A stretch of 64,000 nucleotides of DNA, from NCBI GenBank assembly GCA_964627305.1, contig CAZVHP010000012.1:1-64000 (forward strand), given 5' to 3'. A model generated the notes under the pieces. The model was given only the letters and a program-made list of their open reading frames with translations. It made no database searches and was not told the DNA's origin. The translations under genes and the position numbers were made by a program. The first letter of the stretch is position 1; every line of letters starts with the position of its first letter. Source of the DNA: WJKG01 sp964627305 (GTDB taxonomy: Bacteria > Zixibacteria > MSB-5A5 > GN15 > FEB-12). Of the stretch, positions 54,333-62,749 are shown piece after piece.

Positions 54333-54598
54333 CGCCATTCGTCTACCCATATTCCCCTATTATACCAAGCAGGAGAGAGACGCTTGCGAAAGGCGGGCCA
54401 ACCCGACCGAAAAGCGAGCCAAAGCCATGGATGCCCATCGCGGCCTCGTGATTTTGATCAAAAACTCCCCGTGAGAGTGAACCTCTTCTCGTAATTCCGG
54501 TTACAGGTGCCTACAGCCGGGAACATCCGGACATCAGGCAGAGGTTGGGCAGAGACAGGAGCAGGTTCTGCCCGCAGACAGAACAACGTGGAGTTGAC

Positions 54599-54877
54599 AT
54601 GCCATCAGAAGCTCTCATAAGAAAAGGCAAGCGCGTCAGGACCCTGAAGGGTTTGAAGGAATACACCTACCTGGGATGCCCCATGACCAACAACAGGTCT
54701 CCCTGGTGTTTCCGCATGTGCAGACCGAATGCCGACGGAACCGGATTGTGCGGCCGCGTGGCTCCGCATGGATTCAAGAGCCGTATTCAGCAGGGAATAG
54801 AGGATTTCAAGAAGAGACAGGCTGGCTCATCGTCGCTGCTTCGCTACCAGGAGCCGACCCGGGGCGAAGACGGCTGA
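54599..54877 (+). CDS. Small protein with twin CX9C cysteine pattern
   Basis: The 92-residue protein is basic at the N-terminus (RKGKRVRTLKGLKEY). Its centre has four cysteines at 27, 37, 41 and 51, making two CX9C units separated by three residues (GCPMTNNRSPWCFRMC, then NADGTGLCGR). A helical end follows. It has no signal peptide, so it should be cytoplasmic and may bind zinc or an iron-sulfur cluster. GGAG lies six bases before ATG 54599. I do not recognise the family. It stands alone between the small basic ORF and the DUF255 gene. Confidence 0.6.
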   Translation: MPSEALIRKGKRVRTLKGLKEYTYLGCPMTNNRSPWCFRMCRPNADGTGLCGRVAPHGFKSRIQQGIEDFKKRQAGSSSLLRYQEPTRGEDG

Positions 54878-55171
54878 TTGTTGGGACTGGCCCTACGCAA
54901 CTGCCGGTGCAGTTACCGGGCGCCATGCCGCGAGTTCGCTGTGTGGGTTTGGGCGAGATTCCGCCTGTTGGACTTGGTGTTATCGGCGATCTCAGGTCGT
55001 GCCGGGTTCCGCGATTGTGGAACACGTCTTGCACCCCCCGCTTTTCGGAACTGCCGGCGCTTTCCCCACGTTAATCCAACAACTTGTAATAGTGTAACTT
55101 AGACGCTGCCGCCGGGTTTGTTCGGCTCGTGTTCTCGCGTTTGCGACACAAGGTGGCGGATGGAGGATTGA

Positions 55172-57235
55172 GTGAGTACCTCAGGATCGAAAGTGCCGGG
55201 CCATACCAATCGCCTGATCGACAGCAGCTCACCCTATCTGCTTTCGCATGCCCATAATCCTGTAGACTGGTATGAGTGGGGCGAAGAAGCGCTGCAGAAA
55301 GCGAGGACGGAGGACAAGCCCATCTTCCTGTCGATCGGCTACGCCGCCTGCCACTGGTGTCACGTGATGGAGCGCGAGAGTTTCGAGAACGAAGACATCG
55401 CCGCCCTGCTCAAAGAGCATTTCGTCTCGATCAAGGTGGACCGCGAGCAGCGCCCGGATCTGGATCAGATTTACATGTCGTTTACGACGGCTATGACCGG
55501 CAGCGGCGGCTGGCCCATGTCGGTGTTTCTGACGCCACACCTCAGGCCGTTTTTCGCGGGCACGTACTTTCCGCCGCAGGATGCCTACGGCCGGCCGGGG
55601 TTCCGGACAGTACTGGAGCAGATCGCTCAGGTCTATAAGGAAGACCGTGAGCGCTTGCACGCCTCGGCGGATGCCATATTCGACCAGGTTAAGGAGCGCC
55701 TGAACCGGAGCGATCGCACAGGTGTGCCCGATGTTGAGACTATCAATCGGGCCGCCAGCGCTTTGCTGCGAAATGTCGACAGCGCTTTCGGAGGAATTGG
55801 TCAGGCGCCAAAGTTCCCGCACGCGCTGGAGCAGGAGCTGTTTTTCAGGCAGTACCGGAAGACGGGGGATTTGTCGTATTTGAACGCCGCTACGGGCGCA
55901 CTGACGGCGATGGCTCGCGGGGGAATCTACGACCACCTCGGTGGCGGTTTCGCGCGTTACTCGGTGGACCGGCAGTGGCTGGTGCCTCATTTCGAGAAGA
56001 TGTTGTACGACAACGCCCTGATGGTCCCGGTTTACGCACAGGCGTATCGCGTGACCGGCGAAGAGAGCTACCTTCAGGTAGTTTCCCAGACACTCGATTT
56101 TCTTCTGCGGGAAATGACCAAACCCGGCGGTGGGCACTATTCGGCCATCGATGCCGACAGCGAGGGGGTGGAGGGGAAGTTCTACACGTGGGAGAAGCGC
56201 GAGATTGTCGAGTTGCTCGGTGAGGATGCCAAGACGTTTTGCCGGTATTACGATGTAACCGACGGCGGGAATTTTGAGGGACAGAATATCCTTCACATCA
56301 GCGCTGAGTCCGACCGGATGCGCCAGGAAATGGACACGAACACGCTGGAGGAGCTGTTGGCACGCTGCCGCATGAAGCTGATGACGGCGCGCGACGGGCG
56401 CACGCGGCCCCTGACCGACGACAAGATACTCAGTTCGTGGAACGGACTGGTGCTTCGGGCGCTGGCCATCGGCTACCAGGTAACCATGCAGCCGAGGTAT
56501 CTGAGTCAGGCTATCACGACAGCCGGATTCCTTCGGGATACGATGTATATTGACCGGCATCTGGTCCACGCCTGGCGCGACGGCAGGGCCTCGGAAGGCG
56601 AGTTTCTTGAGGACTACGCCTATCTGGCGTGGGGGCTGCTGGAATTGTATCAAAGCGATCCCTCCCGTAGTAACGTCGAGTGGCTCAAGTGGGCGCAGGA
56701 ACTGATCGACCGGGCGATGGCGCTGTTTGCCGACGATCAGGTCAATTTCTACCTGCGGCCTGAGGGGCAGTCGGATCTGATCATGCGACCGCGGGACGAA
56801 ACCGATGCCTCTGTGCCGGCGCCGGGGTCGATTATGATCGACAACCTGCTGGTGCTCTCCCGGCTGACCGACGAGACGCGCTACGAAGAGATGGCGCAAA
56901 GGGGTCTGCAGTCACTTTCTGGCGCCTTGAGACAATTCGGGCCGGGGATGACATCAGCGCTGCTGGCGCTGGACCGCATGGTGGCGGACAGAGTCGAAGT
57001 GGTGCTGGTCGGCACTGGTGAGGGGCGCGATGCCATGTTTCGGGAGATTTGCCGGGCTTTTGTGCCCAATCGGCTGGTCGCTCTCAGCCCGGACGGCAGG
57101 GTCAGTTCGGTGAAGCTGTTTGAAGGACGAGCAGTTGACAACGGTGAAGCTGTTGCCTATGTCTGCCGGAACAACACCTGCCGAACGCCGGTCAGGAGCG
57201 TGGAGGAACTCGGCAGTCAACTGGCGGACCTGTGA
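55172..57235 (+). CDS. DUF255 thioredoxin-fold / six-hairpin protein (YyaL-like)
   Basis: The protein of 687 residues combines an N-terminal thioredoxin-like domain with a long alpha/alpha toroid. The start NRLIDSSSPYLLSHAHNPVDWYEWG and the redox CHWC (Cys60, Cys63) in AACHWCHVMERESF are diagnostic. The toroid has PHFEKMLYDNA, DADSEGVEGKFYTW and KILSSWNGL motifs, as in YyaL/SSP411 proteins. Function is not settled; the hairpin domain resembles sugar epimerases. GTG 55172 is the start, with GGAGG upstream. OsmC follows 71 bases after the stop. Confidence 0.9.
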   Translation: MSTSGSKVPGHTNRLIDSSSPYLLSHAHNPVDWYEWGEEALQKARTEDKPIFLSIGYAACHWCHVMERESFENEDIAALLKEHFVSIKVDREQRPDLDQIYMSFTTAMTGSGGWPMSVFLTPHLRPFFAGTYFPPQDAYGRPGFRTVLEQIAQVYKEDRERLHASADAIFDQVKERLNRSDRTGVPDVETINRAASALLRNVDSAFGGIGQAPKFPHALEQELFFRQYRKTGDLSYLNAATGALTAMARGGIYDHLGGGFARYSVDRQWLVPHFEKMLYDNALMVPVYAQAYRVTGEESYLQVVSQTLDFLLREMTKPGGGHYSAIDADSEGVEGKFYTWEKREIVELLGEDAKTFCRYYDVTDGGNFEGQNILHISAESDRMRQEMDTNTLEELLARCRMKLMTARDGRTRPLTDDKILSSWNGLVLRALAIGYQVTMQPRYLSQAITTAGFLRDTMYIDRHLVHAWRDGRASEGEFLEDYAYLAWGLLELYQSDPSRSNVEWLKWAQELIDRAMALFADDQVNFYLRPEGQSDLIMRPRDETDASVPAPGSIMIDNLLVLSRLTDETRYEEMAQRGLQSLSGALRQFGPGMTSALLALDRMVADRVEVVLVGTGEGRDAMFREICRAFVPNRLVALSPDGRVSSVKLFEGRAVDNGEAVAYVCRNNTCRTPVRSVEELGSQLADL

Positions 57236-57306
57236 TCCGAGGAGTCCGTCAGACGGGCACACAACGACATGCAGTACAATGACATACAACGCGAGGAGAC
57301 AAGTGG

Positions 57307-57732
57307 ATGGGTAGCATGAACGTCACCATGAAGTGGAGCGGCGGGCTGAAATTCGAAGGGATTAACGTCTGGGGGAACAAGATAGTGGCCGATGTGGCCA
57401 GAAGCTCCGGCGGCGAGGAGAGCGGGATCAAGCCGACAGAAATGCTTTTGTATGCTGTGGCCAGTTGCACCGGGGTGGATGTCGTGCGCATCCTTGAAAA
57501 GCAACGCCAGAAGCTGACCTCTCTGGAGATCGAGGTTATCGCGCATCAGCAGGACGACTATCCCAAGCCGTTTCACACGGTCGAGGTTATCTATCGCGCC
57601 CGAGGGGAGAATCTCGACGAAAAGAAGCTGGCTATGGCCATTGAGCTTTCCGAGAGCAAGTACTGCGTCATCAGTCAGACAATTGCCCGGCCGGCGGAGG
57701 TGAAGACCAGCTATGAGATACTTGGCGTGTAA
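57307..57732 (+). CDS. OsmC/Ohr family protein
   Basis: OsmC proteins reduce organic hydroperoxides through two cysteines. The 141-residue protein has Cys54 (AVASCTGVDVV) and Cys120 (SESKYCVIS), at the usual positions. The KPTEMLLYAVASC segment is typical of the YhfA-like subgroup. The start is ATG 57307 or 57316. It follows the DUF255 gene on the same strand, and both may act in redox defence. Confidence 0.9.
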   Translation: MGSMNVTMKWSGGLKFEGINVWGNKIVADVARSSGGEESGIKPTEMLLYAVASCTGVDVVRILEKQRQKLTSLEIEVIAHQQDDYPKPFHTVEVIYRARGENLDEKKLAMAIELSESKYCVISQTIARPAEVKTSYEILGV

Positions 57733-57891
57733 CCGGATGCGGGGCAGATGCGTTCCTGCTGCAGCAGGCAACTTAGCGTGGCGGCTTTGCGAACACAGGC
57801 TTGATCGAACTGAATGGAGTGAATCGTTTCCGGCCTGAACCTATCTAACGATTAAAAGAGAGAATTCAACTGGATAAGGAAGAACAGGCCC

Positions 57892-58284
57892 ATGATGGAA
57901 AAACTGACATACGAGATCACCAGCGACAAGCCGTTCGAGGAAGTGGTGGCGAACATCGAGAGTCAAACAGCCGCGCACCAGTTTCGCGTGCTGGCCGTCC
58001 ACGATGTGCAGCAGACGCTGGCCGAAAAAGGGCTGCATCGCAAGCCGCTCAAGATTATCGAGGTGTGCAACGCCACCTTCGCCCACGAGGCTCTGAGCCG
58101 CGATGTGAGCGTGGCCATGTTCATGCCCTGCAAATTCACGGTATACGAGAACGACCGGGATGAAACGGTCGTGTCTTTGGCCCGGCCGCGGATGATATCA
58201 GAGCTGATGCCGGGCGCGGGGCTGAAAGACCTGGCGACGGAGGTTGAGGAAACTCTGAAGAAAGTTATGGCGGCTTCGATCTGA
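57892..58284 (+). CDS. DUF302 family protein
   Basis: The protein of 130 residues has the DUF302 pattern: KPFEEVVANIESQTAAHQFRVLAVHDVQQTLAEKG near the N-terminus, then IIEVCNATFAHEAL and MPCKFTVYE. The family is found in many bacteria and its function is not known. It has no signal peptide. It lies in a row of small redox- or stress-type genes (OsmC, UGA-interrupted membrane protein, FmdB). Confidence 0.85.
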   Translation: MMEKLTYEITSDKPFEEVVANIESQTAAHQFRVLAVHDVQQTLAEKGLHRKPLKIIEVCNATFAHEALSRDVSVAMFMPCKFTVYENDRDETVVSLARPRMISELMPGAGLKDLATEVEETLKKVMAASI

Positions 58285-58337
58285 TCTTACCAGAATTGGG
58301 ACCGGCATAAACTATCACCGCAAAAGAGGAGCCTGTC

Positions 58338-59300
58338 ATGTTTCGCACATTTGCCGTCCTGATCCTGATTCTGTTGGCCTTTTCCCTCACCGCGCAGGCC
58401 GATGTCCGCCATGAGACCGTAACGGAGTATGCGTTTTCCGGCACCGCCGGTACGATGGCCAAGATTCTTGGCCTGACCAAACCCATTCATTCGGCGGAGT
58501 ACTACCGCGGTGACTTCAAGCGCACAGATGTGCTCGACAACAAGGGGAAGATGCAATCCTCAGACATTATCGATCTGCAGCGCGAGATGTTCATCACGAT
58601 GGATCACAAGAAGAAGACCTACACTGAGCTGTCGTTTGAGCAGTGGCGTCGGCAGCTTGCCGAGCTTGGGGACGACATGGCGCAATACGAGTCGGAAGAT
58701 GAGGGGCATCCCGAAAGCGACAGGGAGTACAGCTACGCGCTAATCGTGGAGGTTTCCGACGCGCCGGAGCAGGTTAATGGTCGAGAGGCGACGAAGCTCA
58801 CAATGGTTATTGAAGTGTTCTCGAAGGCAGCAGGATCCGATGAAGACTCCGTAAAGGAGATGACTATTACCTCCGACAACTGGCTCACGACCGAACTGGA
58901 AGGGACCTCGGAGATTGAGAGTTTCAATGCCCGCCTGTTCGAGAAGCTTGGAGTTGATCCGGCAGCACAGGAGTTGTCTTACATGCTTGACCAGATAGCC
59001 GCCAGTATGCCGTTGCTGGCGGAGGCGATCGAGAAGCTACACGAGCAGGGTGAGCAGCTTGACGGGCTGCCGATCAGAAGCGTCACGGTGTTTGAATCGG
59101 AGCAGCAGCCCGGCGATGACGCTGAGGAGCAATCGAGGGGTGGGCTGCTTGGCGGGCTGAAGAAGAAGGCGGCCTCGAAAGTCCTGGGGCAGAAATCGTC
59201 CCGGGTGCTACAGATCACCACGGATGTCATCGAACGATCCACCGACGGTCTTTCGGACGAGATGTTTGCGGTGCCACCTGGATATAAACTGAAAAGCTGA
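58338..59300 (+). CDS. Hypothetical secreted protein
   Basis: The 320-residue protein has a clear signal peptide (about 21 residues, ending AQADV). The mature part contains an HxxxxEYAF start, EMFITMDHKKKTYTELSFEQW, and a helical end with a Gly/Lys-rich segment (GGLLGGLKKKAASKVLG). The pattern is reminiscent of DUF4412-type periplasmic proteins, but I cannot confirm it. The gene lies between DUF302 and the small membrane gene, with a ribosome site AGAGGAG upstream. Confidence 0.7.
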   Translation: MFRTFAVLILILLAFSLTAQADVRHETVTEYAFSGTAGTMAKILGLTKPIHSAEYYRGDFKRTDVLDNKGKMQSSDIIDLQREMFITMDHKKKTYTELSFEQWRRQLAELGDDMAQYESEDEGHPESDREYSYALIVEVSDAPEQVNGREATKLTMVIEVFSKAAGSDEDSVKEMTITSDNWLTTELEGTSEIESFNARLFEKLGVDPAAQELSYMLDQIAASMPLLAEAIEKLHEQGEQLDGLPIRSVTVFESEQQPGDDAEEQSRGGLLGGLKKKAASKVLGQKSSRVLQITTDVIERSTDGLSDEMFAVPPGYKLKS

Positions 59301-59360
59301 GCCGGTGTGTGGCTGCAGCTGGTAGCCGACCGACACCGACGTGACAAAGAGAGTGTGAAC

Positions 59361-59591
59361 ATGCACCAGACCCAGAACACGGACAAGACGACCTCGCCTC
59401 TGCGGCGCTTGGCGCGCACAGCCTTATTCGGTTTGGGTGGCGCCGGTCTTGGATATTTGGGTCATTTGGCCTATATTCAGATCGGCTCGACATGACAGAT
59501 GATGTGCAATCCGTTTGTCGCTGTGATATTCGGAACAGTGATCGGTCTGATCATGTCCACGCCGGAAAAGAGACGTTCACAGACAGGCTGA
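59361..59591 (+). CDS. Small membrane protein with in-frame UGA, possible selenoprotein
   Basis: A frame of 76 codons from ATG 59361 to the stop at 59589-59591 is interrupted only by TGA at codon 45 (59493-59495). Residues 17-40 form a Gly-rich helix (LARTALFGLGGAGLGYLGHL) and residues 51-66 form a second one (VAVIFGTVIGLIM). This layout matches a family of small two-helix proteins (DUF6132-like, from memory) with a GC...CPITSNP loop between the helices. Here the loop reads IGST-TGA-QMMCNP, so TGA falls on the conserved cysteine and a cysteine lies four residues on. A hairpin begins at the TGA. Alternatives are a true stop with a 44-residue protein, or a stop mutation. Confidence 0.5.
59493..59520 (+). 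promoter_or_regulatory. Possible SECIS-like hairpin at the in-frame UGA
   Basis: TGACAGAT (59493-59500) pairs with GTTTGTCG (59513-59520) through eight pairs, three of them G-U. GAT (59501-59503) pairs with ATC (59509-59511), leaving C59512 bulged and a GTGCA apical loop. Bacterial SECIS elements follow the UGA, have a bulged base and a G early in the loop. The loop here is closer to the UGA than in known examples, so this is only suggestive. Confidence 0.35.
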
Positions 59592-59637
59592 CCTGAGTCG
59601 GTCGGGAACAATGACTACGCTGGTGAGGTGAACGGCA

Positions 59638-59841
59638 ATGCCGATATATGAGTTTCGATGCCAGGATTGCGGGGAGCAGTTCGAGGAACTGGTCAGCCCC
59701 TCCGAGGAGCATGTCCCCTGCCCGAGGTGCCAATCGGAGCACACCGGGCGGATAATATCGTTAATTTCGTCAAAGGGCATGAACTCGGCCTGCAACAGCT
59801 GCAATACCGCCTCCTGTAAGTCGTCCTCCAAATTCACCTGA
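59638..59841 (+). CDS. FmdB-family zinc ribbon protein
   Basis: The 67-residue protein begins MPIYEFRCQDCGEQFE, with a second CPRC knuckle, which is the FmdB zinc ribbon signature. The last 20 residues contain three more cysteines (ACNSCNTASCKSS). FmdB proteins are thought to regulate, but no direct role is established. A GAGGTG ribosome site precedes the ATG. It is followed by a hairpin terminator. Confidence 0.9.
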   Translation: MPIYEFRCQDCGEQFEELVSPSEEHVPCPRCQSEHTGRIISLISSKGMNSACNSCNTASCKSSSKFT

Positions 59842-59910
59842 GGGTAGGACTTCCCATCCGCCGGGTGCGGATACGAGGCGAGCGATCGATCCTGATCGGA
59901 TGCGAAACAG

Positions 59911-59944
59911 AAGCGACCACCTCTTGTACCGGAGATGGTCGCTT
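59911..59944 (+). terminator. Terminator between FmdB and the methyltransferase gene
   Basis: AAGCGACCA (59911-59919) pairs with TGGTCGCTT (59936-59944), extended by CTC/GAG beyond one mismatch. A T-rich tract (TTTCTCTTTG) follows on the plus strand. It separates two convergent genes and may work in both directions. Confidence 0.75.
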
Positions 59945-59989
59945 TCTCTTTGTTCTTGTCGCAGGTGCAACTTCAAGGCTGGTTGGAAC

Positions 59990-60769
59990 CTACTTCTTAC
60001 CACTATTGCGAGCAACCACGCAGATGCGGTCGGTCTCCCGCGAGGCCTTGCGCATGGTATAGCAGTTGTAGATTCCCTCGACCTTGAAGCCGGCCTGGCG
60101 CAGCAGAGTGCGTATATGCGTATTCGAGTAGGCGTATTCGGTGTGGTCCTCATCGAACCGTTCCCAGCGTTTCCCCTTGTTGACGAAGAAAGTCGCCCTG
60201 ACGGTTGCGGAACCGCGTTTGGCATTGTAGTGGTTGCGATACACCCAGACCAGGTCATCGCGCACTTCGGCATGAGTCTGGCTGTCCCAGATGGTTGTCA
60301 GGGCCTTGGCCGTATTCATGTCGAAGACGAACAGCCCACCGGGATTCAGGTGCTGCTGAACTGCCTTGAAGGTCTCCCCCAGTTTGCGGGCGCTGTCGAG
60401 GTAGTTCAGGGAGTCGTAGAACGACACGACGAAGTCGAAGGTTCGCGTCTTGCGCGGCGCCTTGCGCATCTGAATCTTAAGTTTGGGGAGGACCTGGTGG
60501 TACAAATCCGCCCCGGACCCGCGCAGCTTGCGGTGGGCGGCGTTGAGCATCTCGGCGGAGCCATCAACCCCGGCCATGTCGAAACCGCGTTCGGAGAGCA
60601 ACTCGATGGCGGTGCCGGTGCCGCAACACAGATCAAGACCGGAGTCGGGTTTGAATCTGGCCTTATCGAATATCTGCAGCACGTAGTCCACCATGCGTCT
60701 GGAGTGCTCATCCTGCCCCATTTGGTCCCAGACTTCTGCAAGTCTGCTGTAGGGTTTACTGCCCGACAT
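59990..60769 (-). CDS. Class I SAM-dependent methyltransferase
   Basis: The 259-residue protein has the AdoMet-binding motif I LDLCCGTGTAIELL, motif II GVDGSAEML and the DFVVSFYDSLNYL motif IV region. A middle beta-rich insert (VYRNHYNAKRGSATVRATFFV) is usual for the family. The substrate cannot be told from the sequence. It is a single gene between a terminator on one side and an intergenic region of about 300 bases on the other. Confidence 0.85.
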   Translation of the reverse strand: MSGSKPYSRLAEVWDQMGQDEHSRRMVDYVLQIFDKARFKPDSGLDLCCGTGTAIELLSERGFDMAGVDGSAEMLNAAHRKLRGSGADLYHQVLPKLKIQMRKAPRKTRTFDFVVSFYDSLNYLDSARKLGETFKAVQQHLNPGGLFVFDMNTAKALTTIWDSQTHAEVRDDLVWVYRNHYNAKRGSATVRATFFVNKGKRWERFDEDHTEYAYSNTHIRTLLRQAGFKVEGIYNCYTMRKASRETDRICVVARNSGKK

Positions 60770-61065
60770 TGCCTCGATCTCCTTCTATCTGGTGATTTTG
60801 GGCAATGTCCGTACGGGAGGCATCGTTGTAAACTTAAAAATGGCCCCAAGTTACGATTTTCGGCTGGCTGTTGTTAATGTTGACTTTGCGCTGCCGCTGC
60901 CGCATTGATCGCACAGACAACCGCCACCACGGGAAACGGAATCCAGAAGGCGAATGCCCGCGAACGCGTGAATACCTCGCTGTCGGCCGAGTACTACCGG
61001 TGGCTGTCCATAGCTGTTTATCGAAAGCGCTGCGCGTTTGATAGCACGCAGGTAAGGAGTAGCGA

Positions 61066-61512
61066 ATGTCGACAATGTTCTGGATCTGGATGGCGGCAGC
61101 GGTCGTGTTCCTCATGATTGAACTGCTGTCGCCCGCGTTCGTCTTCGCCTGCTTCGTGGCAGGCTGCATTGCGGCGGGAGTGTTTGCCTACTTCTCTCCC
61201 GACCAGTACTACTGGCAGATCGGCATTTTCATTGTGGTCACGCTCGGACTGTTGCCTGTGACGCGTCTTCTTGTCAAGCGCATAACCAATCCCGGTTCGC
61301 CCGGCGCAAACGTTGACCGCCTCAAAGGGCGGGTAGCCCTGGTGACAAAAGCCATAGACCCGGACCTGGGCGGGCAGGTGAAACTCGATGGTGAGGTGTG
61401 GATTGCGCGCGCAACACAACCAGTGCCTGAGGGTGCCAAAGTGCGGGTAACCGGTGTAACCGGAACTCGTCTTGTTGTACAACCGACTGAAACGGAAGGG
61501 GAAGCATCATGA
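61066..61512 (+). CDS. NfeD-like membrane protein
   Basis: The 148-residue protein has three transmembrane helices in the first 75 residues, then an OB-fold soluble domain (LKGRVALVTKAIDPDLGGQVKLDGEVWIAR). This is the short NfeD form without the N-terminal protease domain. NfeD proteins partner SPFH proteins in membrane microdomains. Its stop overlaps the start of the SPFH gene (ATGA), so the two are coupled. An AAGGAG site precedes the ATG. Confidence 0.92.
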   Translation: MSTMFWIWMAAAVVFLMIELLSPAFVFACFVAGCIAAGVFAYFSPDQYYWQIGIFIVVTLGLLPVTRLLVKRITNPGSPGANVDRLKGRVALVTKAIDPDLGGQVKLDGEVWIARATQPVPEGAKVRVTGVTGTRLVVQPTETEGEAS

Positions 61513-62480
61513 ACCCGGTAGCGATATTTCTGCTGGTCACGGCGGCCTTCGCCGTTATCTACGTCTCATTCTCCGTCAGGATTATCCGCCCCTACGAACG
61601 CGGGCTGGTGGAACGGCTCGGGAAGTTCCACCGTGTGCTGGACCCCGGCCTGAACCTGATCCTGCCGTTCTTCGACACGATGGTTAAGATGGACATGCGC
61701 GAAATGGTGCTCGATGTCCCGCCGCAGTTGGTCATCACTATGGACAATGTCGGTGTGGAAGTCGACGCCGTGATCTATGGACAGGTGACCGATCCGTTTC
61801 GGGCTTACTATGAGATCAACAACTATTTCAACGCCGCCACCAAACTGGCCCAGACCAACCTTCGCAACGTCATCGGTGAACTCGATCTCGATGCCTGCCT
61901 GTCTTCGCGGGATCAGATCAACAGCCAGCTTCGCGATGTACTCGATGACGCCACCGACAAGTGGGGTGTGAAGATCAACCGGGTGGAGCTGCAACGGATT
62001 GACCCGCCGGTCGATATCACCGAGGCGATGAGCCGTCAAATGAAGGCCGAACGAGAGAAGCGGGCCAAGATTCTCGATTCTGAGGCCAGCCGCCAGTCGG
62101 AGATCAACCGTGCTGATGGTATGCGCCAGGCACAGATTCTCGAGGCGGAAGGCTACGCCGAGGCGGTCATCAAGAAAGCCGATGCCGAGCGGTACCGCCA
62201 GATCGCGGTCGCCGAGGGTGAATCGGAGGCGATCGCCAAGGTCTTCAGGGCGATTCACGACGGCAACCCCGATGACAAGCTCATCACGTTGAAGTACCTG
62301 GAAATGCTGCCGCGACTGGCCGAGGGACAGGCCAACAAGATATTCCTGCCGTACGAGGCCACCGGGATCATCTCCGCCCTGGCTGCAATGGTCGAGGGGC
62401 TGAAAACCGATAAGGGCAACGGCGTCAAGCACACATCGAGACCGGCTTCCACTGCCGAGCATACGCCGGGCGCGGTGTAG
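61509..62480 (+). CDS. SPFH/stomatin-type membrane protein (QmcA-like)
   Basis: The protein of 323 residues starts with one transmembrane segment and continues with the SPFH domain: IIRPYERGLVERLGKFHRVLDPGLNLILPF, then VDAVIYGQVTDPFRAYYEI and ETNLRNVIG-like AQTNLRNVIGELDLD. A coiled coil rich in Ala and Glu follows (about residues 180-250). Such proteins form microdomains that organise membrane proteases and other complexes. The gene is coupled to NfeD. Confidence 0.93.
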   Translation: MNPVAIFLLVTAAFAVIYVSFSVRIIRPYERGLVERLGKFHRVLDPGLNLILPFFDTMVKMDMREMVLDVPPQLVITMDNVGVEVDAVIYGQVTDPFRAYYEINNYFNAATKLAQTNLRNVIGELDLDACLSSRDQINSQLRDVLDDATDKWGVKINRVELQRIDPPVDITEAMSRQMKAEREKRAKILDSEASRQSEINRADGMRQAQILEAEGYAEAVIKKADAERYRQIAVAEGESEAIAKVFRAIHDGNPDDKLITLKYLEMLPRLAEGQANKIFLPYEATGIISALAAMVEGLKTDKGNGVKHTSRPASTAEHTPGAV

Positions 62481-62695
62481 TCTCTTGCCGGCTGCTTCGC
62501 TGGGCAGAGTGTGGGGGGTCTGAGGCGGAGCTTCCCGCCTGGCAACCGATGGCATGGCGTGATCTCGTTCTATCGACAGGATGTGATCGTTGCACAGGGA
62601 TCGTTGGCGTGCTTGATGTGTAGGCAAAGTGTCAGACGGCACTTCGTTCGCACTTCAGGGGGCGGCTTCTGTGACTGGGAGCCTCGTTATCCTGT

Positions 62696-62724
62696 TTGAC
62701 AATGCCGGCTGTTAGTGGTAGCTT
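62696..62724 (+). promoter_or_regulatory. Probable sigma-70 promoter of the Memo-AMMECR1 gene
   Basis: TTGACA (62696-62701) and TAGCTT (62719-62724) are 17 bases apart. The predicted start near 62731 lies about 20 bases before the GTG of the gene, leaving a short leader. Confidence 0.6.
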
Positions 62725-62749
62725 TGACCCGGGAAAGAGAGATGATATA

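Noticed and set aside
54452..54463. Palindrome TTTTGATCAAAA, considered as an FNR- or CRP-type operator
   Set aside because: FNR boxes need a four-base spacer between TTGAT and ATCAA, which is absent. A single palindrome with no gene at the right distance is not enough.
54676..55074. Plus-strand frame of 132 codons overlapping the four-cysteine protein
   Set aside because: It is in another phase of a better-supported gene (ribosome site, regular cysteine spacing) and shows no features of its own.
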